Positions 13,675 through 20,138 of a stretch of DNA of 28,552 nucleotides are shown here, piece after piece (position 1 is the first letter of the stretch; each line of letters opens with the position of its first letter). Origin of the DNA: a virus; the IMG/VR virus record IMGVR_UViG_3300046654_000043, positions 1 to 28,552 of that record. The stretch is one strand, 5' to 3'. Under the pieces are notes generated by a model. The model was given only the letters and a program-made list of their open reading frames with translations. It was not told the DNA's origin and searched no databases. The position numbers and the translations under genes were made by a program.

Positions 13675-16317
13675 CTACATCGGGTAAAGGGGGACGGAGT
13701 CTATAAAAGCGCTGGAGTTTCCGCCTGTTTCCGGGTCGTTCGCCGCCCTGAGTTCTTCCCGGCGAGCCAACATATTCTGCTGTCGAAACCACCAGAGAGC
13801 ATAACAGGCGGAATCCGTCAAATCGACGTAACGAGCTTTTGGGAATGCCGCCATCTCGTCTTCCACCATAGTAGCCCATGGACGGTCGGGGCGGTAGATC
13901 ATACCGGCGGCCCAGATATGCTGCACCCGGTTCGCCCGGACTTCCTTATCGGCGCGGCCCGGATTGATAAACTCGATCCCGAACTTCTCTTGAAAAAGAA
14001 GACGCTGGAGTTCCTGGACCACCGATATCCCGCTGGCCTTGGCCTCGACGAGCAGACGATCCACGTGGAACCGCTTGCAGGTGTGCCCGATCCACTCGAC
14101 CAGACCCCAGACCTTCTTTTGACGCCCAAGGAACAGCTCGGGCGGCTCGCCCCACTCTTGGACGAGGTCCGGCCCGTGAAGCTGAAGCCACTTGCGCCAC
14201 GCCGCGATCAGGAAGACGCGCGGCGTCCCGTCGTCGGCATAGTTGAGCCCCCACACCGTCATCGCGCTCGGGTCGTTCTCGTCGTGGTGCGTATAGGCCG
14301 GGTCGACCGAGGCCAGGATGAAGTCAAATGGGGGGTAGCGGCCGTCTTCCGGTTCCCAGACGTTCCAGTATTCGTTCTTGAAGATACCGCCGCCGCGCGG
14401 GCTCGGCCGCTGCTGGTATTGGGCGGCAAAGGCGAACTCGCCCAGCTTCAAACATTCCTCGACAGCGGCGGGCGGGAACCGCGCGGGCCAAAAATTCTCG
14501 CCCTCCTCGGTTCGCGGATCGGACCAGCCGAGCCCGGTCACGCAATGAACCCCCTGCTCGTAGAGCATGGAGATCATGAGATGCTCGTAACCAAGCTCCT
14601 CATCGATGATCGTGCCGCTGACGTCGTCCTGATGGACGCGCTGCATAATCACGATAATCGCCGACTTGGTCATGTGGTTCAGGCGGTTAGACATGGCCTC
14701 TTTGAACCAGCGCACCGTCTCTTCCCGGATGGTCTGACTCTCGCCCTCTTTGATGTTGTGAGGATCATCACAGTTTGAAGCCAATATATATTTCTTGCCA
14801 TCAGAAACAAACATGTTATGGTTGCCTTCCACTGTCAAGCAGAAGGTTTCCATAACATGACCGTAACCCTCGACGCCGAGAACGGCCCCGAAGTCTGGAG
14901 AGAAGCCAGCGGCTTCCCTAACTACCTGATTTCCAACTATGGGCGCATCTACAGTAAGCCCCGCACCATCGCCCGCAAGGGAAGCGCCCCGGTCTATACT
15001 GACCGGAACAGGGACTCCACCGCCGCCCACACTATCGCCAGAGACGGGCGCTTCATGAACCCATCGCTCAGTAAGGGATATCCCCGCGTTACGCTGCGGC
15101 GAGATGGACAGACGCATTATGTCTTCGTCCACCAACTCATGATGCTGACATTCATTGGGGCGGTTCCTGAAGGGCAAGAGGTTCGTCACCGCAACGATAG
15201 CCGCGCGGACTGCCGTCTTTCCAATCTCGAATACGGAACTCGGGCGCAGAATATCGCGGATTGCAAAAAGAATGGGGGGTTTCGGAACGGCGCGGCGCAT
15301 CTCACTGACGCCCTCGTCCTGGAGATTTACAACCGGCCGCTCTCTGAAACTGGCGCGTCCCTTGCCGCCGAGTTTGGCGTCCATGTCTCCACGATTTCGG
15401 TTATCCGAAATGGGAAAGCCTGGAAGCATCTTGGCCTTCCTGAACGGAAAATGGTCAGGACCGGCGATAATCACCCGGCCCGACGTGGGGCCGAGAATAT
15501 CCGCCGGAATCCAACCGCGCCCCTCAACCCAGAACCTGTGATCGGGCGTACACCTGACAGAACCGCCGGTATAGTTGACCCGGACAAGGTCTGATCCCGG
15601 ATTGTGCTTCCAGCCGGTAACCGGCCGCAACTCAAGGCGGCCGGTTACCGGACTCCGGCTCCAAACGCGAACGTTTAAACGCTCCCGAACAATGCGACCG
15701 ATAGCAATAGGCCCGCTCTCGGTCGCAACAAGCGTCTCTTCCGGGAAACAAAGAACCCGATCGGCGCGTTCGCCGGTGCCGGTGCCTCGGACCGAAGAGG
15801 CGAATTTCCAACCAAACTTGTTGTTGGAAATCTTTGTCACGCCCTTCTGGCGCATCGTGAACAGATGACCCCAGAGGTCCTGAAACTTCTGGCTCTCGAT
15901 CAGGTCGAGCATCCGCTGATTGTCGCGCTCAGTCAGCAGGGAGGAATACGAGAACGCGATATAGCGCATGCCCGGCTTACCGCAGGCGCTCCACTCCCAG
16001 GCGGGCCAAAAAACGTTTAATAACAAAGACTTCATTGATCCTGGGGGAACGTTTATGAGGAGGCGATTGATAGCTCCGTAGGTCACCGCCTCCAGGTGCA
16101 TGGCCATCGCTTCGAGCGGCCAGCCCTCCACAAACTCCCGGCCGGGCTCGATGGTGTCCCAAAAATATCTGACGAACTCCAGCAACCCGCCGGGGCGGGC
16201 CTGCTTCTCCCGCTCGACGCGCATTCTGAACTCGTGTAACGCCGACGCCAGCAACTCGTGCGTCGTGCGCGGGTCGCCGGTTTTCGCCAGGAGCTGCTGA
16301 AGATCGTGCTCAGCCAT
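13675..16317 (-). CDS. Terminase large subunit interrupted by an intein, 880 aa precursor
   Basis: DNA-packaging motor and nuclease. The ATPase part has Walker A at about 90-97 (VPPGSMKS) and Walker B ADRVL|CDDPHN, which is split by the intein between L189 and C516. The motor continues with KSAIIVIMQRVHQDDVSGTI (coupling region). The nuclease part has acidic residues D672 (LASVDPAY), E758 (LLVEAKASG) and D832/D835 (YVDLTDSACYALWW). Without the 326-residue intein the mature protein would be 554 aa, the usual TerL length. The gene starts four bases after the TerS stop and is followed by the portal gene. Packaging needs splicing because Walker B is rebuilt only after intein removal. Confidence 0.95.
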   Translation of the reverse strand: MAEHDLQQLLAKTGDPRTTHELLASALHEFRMRVEREKQARPGGLLEFVRYFWDTIEPGREFVEGWPLEAMAMHLEAVTYGAINRLLINVPPGSMKSLLLNVFWPAWEWSACGKPGMRYIAFSYSSLLTERDNQRMLDLIESQKFQDLWGHLFTMRQKGVTKISNNKFGWKFASSVRGTGTGERADRVLCFPEETLVATESGPIAIGRIVRERLNVRVWSRSPVTGRLELRPVTGWKHNPGSDLVRVNYTGGSVRCTPDHRFWVEGRGWIPADILGPTSGRVIIAGPDHFPFRKAKMLPGFPISDNRNRGDMDAKLGGKGRASFRERPVVNLQDEGVSEMRRAVPKPPILFAIRDILRPSSVFEIGKTAVRAAIVAVTNLLPFRNRPNECQHHELVDEDIMRLSISPQRNAGISLTERWVHEAPVSGDSVGGGGVPVPVSIDRGASLAGDGAGLTVDAPIVGNQVVREAAGFSPDFGAVLGVEGYGHVMETFCLTVEGNHNMFVSDGKKYILASNCDDPHNIKEGESQTIREETVRWFKEAMSNRLNHMTKSAIIVIMQRVHQDDVSGTIIDEELGYEHLMISMLYEQGVHCVTGLGWSDPRTEEGENFWPARFPPAAVEECLKLGEFAFAAQYQQRPSPRGGGIFKNEYWNVWEPEDGRYPPFDFILASVDPAYTHHDENDPSAMTVWGLNYADDGTPRVFLIAAWRKWLQLHGPDLVQEWGEPPELFLGRQKKVWGLVEWIGHTCKRFHVDRLLVEAKASGISVVQELQRLLFQEKFGIEFINPGRADKEVRANRVQHIWAAGMIYRPDRPWATMVEDEMAAFPKARYVDLTDSACYALWWFRQQNMLARREELRAANDPETGGNSSAFIDSVPLYPM
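14857..15594 (+). CDS. NUMOD4-HNH homing endonuclease encoded antisense inside the intein, 245 aa
   Basis: A NUMOD4 domain is clear at about 10-45 (PEVWREASGFPNYLISNYGR). An HNH core spans about 88-135, with H92 in YVFVHQLMMLTF, H111/N113 in QEVRHRND and N123 in RLSNLEYGTRAQN. A helix-turn-helix follows at about 148-192 (DALVLEIYNR, FGVHVSTISVIRNGKAWKHL). The ATG at 14857 has AGAAGG ten bases upstream; a longer start at 14818 has none. The gene lies wholly within the intein coding sequence on the other strand, with codons exactly opposite intein codons. Its last 40 residues, past the HTH, lie opposite the intein block B region and match no domain, suggesting read-through extension after insertion. 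Probably the mobility enzyme of the intein. Confidence 0.9.
   Translation: MTVTLDAENGPEVWREASGFPNYLISNYGRIYSKPRTIARKGSAPVYTDRNRDSTAAHTIARDGRFMNPSLSKGYPRVTLRRDGQTHYVFVHQLMMLTFIGAVPEGQEVRHRNDSRADCRLSNLEYGTRAQNIADCKKNGGFRNGAAHLTDALVLEIYNRPLSETGASLAAEFGVHVSTISVIRNGKAWKHLGLPERKMVRTGDNHPARRGAENIRRNPTAPLNPEPVIGRTPDRTAGIVDPDKV
15672..15681. repeat. GTTTAAAC core in the intein
   Basis: CGTTTAAACG, in the N-terminal splicing domain (codons for RLNV), just outside the antisense HNH gene. Flanking bases give no longer palindrome. Confidence 0.75.
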
Positions 16318-16320
16318 GGG

Positions 16321-17049
16321 TCACCGTTTCTTGACAGGGGCTTGGTGGCCGCCCTTTGGCGGGAACGCGAAATCCGCGTCCTGGTGATGCTCCGCCTCGA
16401 TCTGGCGCGGCGCCGTGGGCGCGGCGTTCGCCGTCACCTCGACAATGGGGCCGATCTCGCTGTGGACTTTTGAAATGAACTGAAGCAGTTCTTCGTTGCT
16501 CATCCGGGAGATAGACCCCTGAACCGTGATCTCCGCCTTGTCGATCAAGAGACCGTGCAGCTTGGCGAGGCCCATGGTGGCCTGGACCGCCGCGCGGGCG
16601 TCGGACCGCCAGTCCGATCCCTTCGTGTGATCCTTGATCTGCTCGGCTCCAGGAAGAGCGAGTTCGCCGGTCCTGGCGAAATGCCGGTCTTCGAGAAGCA
16701 TCAGCGTCAACCGCTCGATGTTCATCGCGTATTTGTCGGTCATGGCCAGCCGCTGGGCGTTGACCGAAGCCGTCTGCTCCGCCTGAAGCTCGTCTATGCG
16801 TTTCTTGACGGCCGGGCGGTTGGCGAGGCAAATCGCGGCGCGGCGATAACGGCGTGTGAGCTGGTCCTTGGTTTCGCATGTCGCTTCGTTGACCGAGTCA
16901 TAACCCGCCTCCTTATAGGCTTTGACATAATCCCAGCCGCGCACATAGTTCTGGCAGAACTGCTCCTGCTTGGGGTTTATGCCGGTTTTGGGGTCCTTGC
17001 GCCCATATGGGGAGGGCGCCTTCTTTGTCCCCTTGACGCCGCCGGCCAT
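16321..17049 (-). CDS. Terminase small subunit, 242 aa
   Basis: DNA-recognition subunit of the packaging motor, encoded directly before TerL. The N-terminal part has the Terminase_2-type helix-turn-helix pattern NPKQEQFCQNYVRGWDYVKA followed by YKEAGYDS, and a second helix RRAAICLANRPAVKKRIDEL. The middle (about 135-190) is an alpha-helical oligomerisation region and the C-terminus is basic (PKGGHQAPVKKR), fitting TerL or DNA contact. The ATG overlaps the stop of the 156-aa gene (TGATG), so translation is coupled. The call is firm from position plus pattern. Confidence 0.88.
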   Translation of the reverse strand: MAGGVKGTKKAPSPYGRKDPKTGINPKQEQFCQNYVRGWDYVKAYKEAGYDSVNEATCETKDQLTRRYRRAAICLANRPAVKKRIDELQAEQTASVNAQRLAMTDKYAMNIERLTLMLLEDRHFARTGELALPGAEQIKDHTKGSDWRSDARAAVQATMGLAKLHGLLIDKAEITVQGSISRMSNEELLQFISKVHSEIGPIVEVTANAAPTAPRQIEAEHHQDADFAFPPKGGHQAPVKKR

Positions 17050-17519
17050 CAGACTACCTGCGGGTGATCGTTGGCGGCGACGAGGTCGATTTCCTGACCC
17101 GCCGGAAGCGTAGCGCCGGAAGGGGCGGTTTGTTGCGGCGGGAAGGTGGCTACCGGGACCTGGAAGACGTAAATCAGGTTGCCAGCGGCGTCTCCCGCAA
17201 AGGACGGCTGCACTTGACGGGAAACCGGAAAGAGCCGCGTCTGAACAAGAGCCTGCTCGACAAGCTGATTGACGGTTTGCATAAGCGTCTGGAGGGTCGC
17301 CTGAATCCAGATTTTCTTGAGAAGATTCTGGCGGTCGGATTCCGGTACGAGCTTGAATAGAAGCTGATCGTCTTCCGGGGCCATGATATTGATGGTCAAG
17401 ACGCCCTGCATCGCAACGGATGTGCTTATTTCAAGTTCTTCTGCCTTGGCGGGCGCGGCGGATCGCTTCGAAGGGTCAATGATGACCGAGGCCGGTTTGA
17501 TAAAACTAATCGTAGCCAT
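17049..17519 (-). CDS. Unknown protein upstream of terminase, 156 aa
   Basis: Mixed alpha/beta protein with no recognised domain. It has a helical middle (LLKKIWIQATLQTLMQTVNQ then LVEQALVQTRLF) and a C-terminal part with NLIYVFQVPVATFPPQQT. The ATG has GGGAG about nine bases upstream, and its stop overlaps the TerS ATG. Coupled expression with the terminase genes suggests a packaging or early head-assembly role, but nothing in the sequence shows it. Confidence 0.75.
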   Translation of the reverse strand: MATISFIKPASVIIDPSKRSAAPAKAEELEISTSVAMQGVLTINIMAPEDDQLLFKLVPESDRQNLLKKIWIQATLQTLMQTVNQLVEQALVQTRLFPVSRQVQPSFAGDAAGNLIYVFQVPVATFPPQQTAPSGATLPAGQEIDLVAANDHPQVV

Positions 17520-17537
17520 GGGGCTGGACTCCCTTTG

Positions 17538-17795
17538 TTAGTCGTCCCTTATAATACGTCCTTTCATGAGTTCGTCCATAACTTCAAGAGAAATGTCAAT
17601 CCCATCCGCCGCCGCCTCTATTTCAAGAAAGTCGTGCTCAAGGTTCTTCTTCTTCCACTCGTCCCATAGCTTCAGGATGTGATTGAAGTCGCGCCGTTGC
17701 TGGGTATCGGACCATCGGACGGCTCGGGATGGGGGGTTGTGGTAGGTGTCGGCGCGTTGCAGGGAAGCGGCGCTTCGGGCGCGTTTGGGGGTCAT
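17538..17795 (-). CDS. Unknown small protein, 85 aa
   Basis: The start is placed at 17795 (MTPKRARSAASL), where AAGGA precedes the ATG. Longer starts at 17822 and 17849 lie inside a perfect AT-rich inverted repeat and have no ribosome site. The protein is basic at the N-terminus and acidic at the C-terminus (LEHDFLEIEAAADGIDISLE). It lies 18 bases upstream of the 156-aa gene in the same direction and would be the first gene of the terminase operon. No family recognised. Confidence 0.65.
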   Translation of the reverse strand: MTPKRARSAASLQRADTYHNPPSRAVRWSDTQQRRDFNHILKLWDEWKKKNLEHDFLEIEAAADGIDISLEVMDELMKGRIIRDD

Positions 17796-17819
17796 GTCGT
17801 CCTTGGGTGCTGGAATGGT

Positions 17820-17850
17820 CATGTGTAAAAAATGCAGTTTTTTACACATG
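17820..17850. repeat. Perfect AT-rich inverted repeat, 13-bp arms
   Basis: The arms catgtgtaaaaaa and ttttttacacatg surround a 5-base loop (tgcag). It lies between the 85-aa gene and the stop of the 200-aa nuclease-like gene. The TGTAAAA...TTTTACA symmetry recurs in the repeat at 18633-18656 on the other side of the nuclease gene. It could be an operator, or a bidirectional AT-rich hairpin with T-runs on both strands. It is not GC-rich like a standard terminator. Confidence 0.7.
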
Positions 17851-17888
17851 ACGTCAAGGACATGGGTAAGAAATCGACATTTTGGGGC

Positions 17889-18491
17889 TTATCGGTTCAA
17901 GATGGGCCATAGGAACCGATTACCCTTCAATTTCGGCTCTGGCGCTTTCTTCCCGGTGCGCTGCTCGCGCTCGGCGTAATAGCGAAGCTGATCGACGTGA
18001 ACGCGCAAGTTTCTCCGCTGCTCGGATTGTGTCGCCCAGCGGACGTTGCCCGGCGCATAGTCGCCGAAGGGGTCGATCCGATCCACCGTATGGAGCGAGG
18101 TCGGCGGCTCGCCGATATAGTCGTAGAAGGCTTGGAAGTCATTGCGCCAGACGTCGGCTACTTTGACGCCGAGCGCGCCATGATAGCGGTACGACTTCTC
18201 GGCCTTCTCGTTGTAGCAGCGGGTCTTCATCGCCAGCCAGCGACGGTAAACCAGGGACCGGCTTCTGCCATGCTTCGTTATAACCGTCTCAATGACGACT
18301 TTCGATGAGCATTTACGACAGGATTTCGAACGTCCGGACGTTAAGTTATATGATTCTACTTTCTTTTCTACGCCGCAGGTGCAAACGCAGTTCCAATATT
18401 GCTTGTTGGAGTTGTTGGCGTGGGAGAAGCCAAGCACGCGCCATTCGTGGAACGTGTGGCCGGTCAGCTCGCGCTGTCTGGTAATTCGCAT
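17889..18491 (-). CDS. Zn-binding HNH-like endonuclease of the DRID type, 200 aa
   Basis: The N-terminal part starts LTGHTFHEWRVLGFSHANN and carries a Cys cluster CVCTCG (C35, C37, C39) with SCRKC (C58, C61), the layout of phage 'LTG-F--L-V' zinc-binding proteins. The C-terminal part has YRRWLAMKTRCYNEKAEKSY, VWRNDFQAFYDYIGEPP and the signature VDRIDPFGDYAPGNVRWATQ. This is a known phage homing-endonuclease-like family (HNH/His-Me type), although catalytic residues are less certain than in the other two. AT-rich inverted repeats lie on both sides (17820-17850, 18633-18656). Probably selfish and inserted upstream of the terminase genes. Confidence 0.83.
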   Translation of the reverse strand: MRITRQRELTGHTFHEWRVLGFSHANNSNKQYWNCVCTCGVEKKVESYNLTSGRSKSCRKCSSKVVIETVITKHGRSRSLVYRRWLAMKTRCYNEKAEKSYRYHGALGVKVADVWRNDFQAFYDYIGEPPTSLHTVDRIDPFGDYAPGNVRWATQSEQRRNLRVHVDQLRYYAEREQRTGKKAPEPKLKGNRFLWPILNR

Positions 18492-18632
18492 AACATTGGT
18501 TTAACAGGACTGCGTAATTCGCACAACAATTATTTTATGGGTGATTTGGGCCGTCTGGAAAATTTCGAAAAAATTTTTGCTCGGCCCTTAGCTGGGGCTC
18601 GGGCCTGAGCATGGGCCCCTCCCCCCGGTCGG

Positions 18633-18656
18633 CTGTAAAACATTTTTGTTTTACAG
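18633..18656. repeat. Perfect inverted repeat CTGTAAAACA / TGTTTTACAG
   Basis: Ten-base arms around tttt, giving a 24-bp near-palindrome. It shares the TGTAAAA...TTTTACA half-site with 17820-17850, and the two flank the 200-aa nuclease gene. It is a candidate operator for a repressor, or a hairpin; not tested. Confidence 0.65.
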
Positions 18657-18746
18657 ACCTCGGTCCTGGGAGCTGGGTATTCAAACATACGAATAAACCT
18701 AAGTGATTGATAACACTAGCCTTTCTGCGATGCGACACTGGGCGCA

Positions 18747-18774
18747 AGCTCAGAGCGTTTAAACGCTCTGAGCT
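18747..18774. repeat. GTTTAAAC palindrome, 28 bp perfect
   Basis: Arms agctcagagcgttt and aaacgctctgagct, the longest perfect copy of the family. It lies 15 bases beyond the stop of the 90-aa gene, in the position where a transcript end or processing structure would be. No T-tract follows. Confidence 0.93.
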
Positions 18775-18789
18775 GGTAACCCATTGATA

Positions 18790-19062
18790 TCATTTGGCTT
18801 TCTTCGCTCGCTTGGCGTCATGCATGCGCCGCGACCACGCTCGCTTGTCACTGGCTGCCGTCCACGCTGCGATCACTTCAGGCGTTGTTGCCTCAATCAC
18901 CGCTTGGCGCTTCAAGCGCTCACACTCCCAGTAAAGCGCCTCAGCATGCCACAGATCTTCAGTGAGCGCTATGTCCCTAGCCTCACGGGGCTTGGCCAGT
19001 CTGGGGGCTTCTGTGGGCGCCTGATACCATGAACCAAACGCCCAGCTTACCAGTTTGAACAT
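18790..19062 (-). CDS. Unknown small basic protein, 90 aa
   Basis: The start is placed at 19062 (MFKLVSWAFGSWYQAP) because AGGGA precedes it; a start six codons earlier lacks a site. The N-terminus is hydrophobic and aromatic. The rest is helical and Ala/Arg/Lys-rich, ending RRMHDAKRAKKAK, and resembles a short coiled region binding nucleic acid or a partner. It is bracketed by two long GTTTAAAC palindromes (18747-18774 and 19126-19151). No family recognised. Confidence 0.65.
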   Translation of the reverse strand: MFKLVSWAFGSWYQAPTEAPRLAKPREARDIALTEDLWHAEALYWECERLKRQAVIEATTPEVIAAWTAASDKRAWSRRMHDAKRAKKAK

Positions 19063-19125
19063 GCTCGTCCCTATTCGCATAAGTTTGATTGTACTCGCGT
19101 GTAAGACATATTATGGAAAGTCAGA

Positions 19126-19151
19126 GCTGAGAGCGTTTAAACGCTCTCAGC
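19126..19151. repeat. GTTTAAAC palindrome, 26 bp perfect
   Basis: Arms gctgagagcgttt and aaacgctctcagc. It lies 8 bases beyond the stop of the SprT-like gene and upstream of the 90-aa gene. The arm sequence differs from 18747-18774 but pairs fully, so symmetry rather than exact sequence is kept outside the core. Confidence 0.93.
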
Positions 19152-19159
19152 CTCACGCC

Positions 19160-19735
19160 CTACGCCGCGACAACCATCTGCTCTTTGTGAACTGGACAGT
19201 CAGGCAATCCTGCCTCGTCAATCCACTTTTGCGAGATTCTGAAAGTATAGTCACAGCAAGGGCATATGGCTTTTATTAGCCTCGTTCCCTGCTTCTTTGG
19301 TCCAGAGCTAATAGAGTCCATATTGAGCATATGATGGGGATAGGTTGGGAGGTCGAGCGTTTCAAAGTGGGCGAGCAATTCCGAGCTTTCTTCAGTAGCT
19401 GTCATCTTTCCAGTAAGACCAACTTTGGTTGCTAGATTCTTGAATACTTCGCCGTGTTTCTTGTCAATACCTACTGCGACATGAACTAATTCATGGACTA
19501 ACACGCCAAGGGCTTTCGCCTGTAATAAACTTGGATGGATAAAGATTTCGAAGACGTTTCCGGCAGAAGATATATCTGACCATACTTGGCCTATTGCTTT
19601 TTCCCCCCCTCTTGAGGTGAAACCAACTGTGACTCGTATGTTCTGAGGGAGTGGCGCGCCATGGCGCTTAAAGAGAGGCCAAAGCTTCTCAATCGCCAAT
19701 TCCAGCCAGCCTTCCCGCGTAAGTTTTGCAAGCAT
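19160..19735 (-). CDS. SprT-like zinc metalloprotease, 191 aa
   Basis: SprT/Spartan-type protein. The zincin motif HELVH is at 81-85, inside LGVLVHELVHVAVGIDKKHG, with H94 as the likely third ligand. A C-terminal zinc-ribbon-like part has C158-P-C-C161 (AICPCCDYTFRISQ) and C180-P-V-H183. The order 'SprT domain then C-terminal zinc ribbon' matches bacterial SprT. Eukaryotic Spartan cleaves DNA-protein crosslinks; a phage homologue could act in DNA metabolism or on host DNA-bound proteins, which is inference. GGGGA before the ATG. A GTTTAAAC palindrome lies on each side, and it is the gene nearest the divergent control region on the minus side, so it is probably early. Confidence 0.88.
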   Translation of the reverse strand: MLAKLTREGWLELAIEKLWPLFKRHGAPLPQNIRVTVGFTSRGGEKAIGQVWSDISSAGNVFEIFIHPSLLQAKALGVLVHELVHVAVGIDKKHGEVFKNLATKVGLTGKMTATEESSELLAHFETLDLPTYPHHMLNMDSISSGPKKQGTRLIKAICPCCDYTFRISQKWIDEAGLPDCPVHKEQMVVAA

Positions 19736-20138
19736 GTCCGTATTCCCCTTTGTTTCAATTCACTCTCTATAGATATGAAACGACATGTTGCGTTTAAACG
19801 CAATGAGTTTTTATGGTTGTAAAGATATTTCTTCACAACCACATTTTTATGGTTGCGTCGATGCTCTATGTTGTGTTTATATGAGTTCAAGGCAGGGTTG
19901 ACTTGCTGAGGCGCTAACAGGAAAGGAAGCTAAATGATTCTCTTGATTGGACTTTGACCCTTCATGACTCCCTTGGGCTTAGCCGCCCTTTGCGTAGTCG
20001 CTGGCATTGCTCTTTGACATTGTGAATCGATCTTTCAGCCTGCGGTGCGATTGTGGGTTGTGAGACATACACCTTAGGGTAGCAGTCTTGTCTCTTGGCA
20101 AGCGCTCTCAAAGTGAGAGTGTTTATTAAGGGGGAAGA
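19736..20138. promoter_or_regulatory. Divergent control region, about 400 bp
   Basis: It separates leftward genes (SprT) from the rightward operon. It contains the GTTTAAAC palindrome 19788-19803, and a direct repeat of TTTTTATGGTTG (19808-19819 and 19844-19855). An inverted repeat GGTTGT...ACAACC (19815-19840) overlaps the first copy. A small CTCTCA-AAG-TGAGAG hairpin (20105-20119) lies just before the first plus gene. Promoter-like pieces such as TTGACT (near 19899) and TTGACA (near 20015) exist, but none has a good -10 at the right spacing. A short ATG frame with a strong ribosome site (19934) encodes a hydrophobic peptide broken by one TGA; see findings. The promoter role is inferred from divergence. 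Confidence 0.5.
19788..19803. repeat. GTTTAAAC palindrome, 16 bp perfect
   Basis: TTGCGTTTAAACGCAA. It lies about 50 bases upstream of the SprT-like start, in the divergent region, so unlike most copies it could act as an operator rather than an mRNA-end structure. Confidence 0.85.

Larger units (their letters stand above)
14773..15750 (-). other. Intein inside TerL (326 aa), residues C190 to N515
   Basis: Self-splicing protein element. Block A starts at C190 (CFPEETLVATESGPIAIG), block B is GGSVRCTPDHRFWVEG with T257 and H260, block F is CLTVEGNHNMFVSDG, and block G ends ILASN|C with terminal N515 and first extein residue C516. Codons checked: 15748-15750 is Cys and 14773-14775 is Asn on the minus strand. 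The residue before the terminal Asn is Ser rather than the usual His, a variant seen in some active inteins. Between blocks B and F, about 200 residues match no nuclease family; they are the antisense reading of the HNH gene at 14857-15594. It interrupts Walker B, a favoured insertion position. Confidence 0.93.
18492..18789. promoter_or_regulatory. Non-coding 298-bp stretch with two palindromes
   Basis: I see no gene. It holds an A/T-rich run around 18557-18582, a GC-rich segment near 18590-18630, the perfect inverted repeat at 18633-18656 and the 28-bp GTTTAAAC palindrome at 18747-18774. It is upstream of the late operon, so a late promoter for minus-strand transcription could lie here, but I find no convincing -35/-10 pair. 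Confidence 0.4.

Noticed and set aside
12755-13687. Plus-strand open frame of 310 codons opposite the portal gene
   Set aside because: Composition-driven antisense frame; no motif seen.
13648-14778. Long plus-strand open frame (376 codons) opposite TerL and next to the intein
   Set aside because: It is antisense in the same codon register as the HNH gene, but its protein has no recognisable domain and low-complexity charge; openness follows from GC-rich codon use. The neighbouring HNH frame differs by having real domain motifs.
18747-18774. GTTTAAAC palindromes as ordinary Rho-independent terminators
   Set aside because: No T-tract follows on either strand at the long-arm copies, and several cores lie inside genes.
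19591-19890. Minus-strand open frame overlapping the SprT-like start
   Set aside because: Runs through the palindrome and regulatory DNA into the SprT gene in another frame; no ribosome site or domain.
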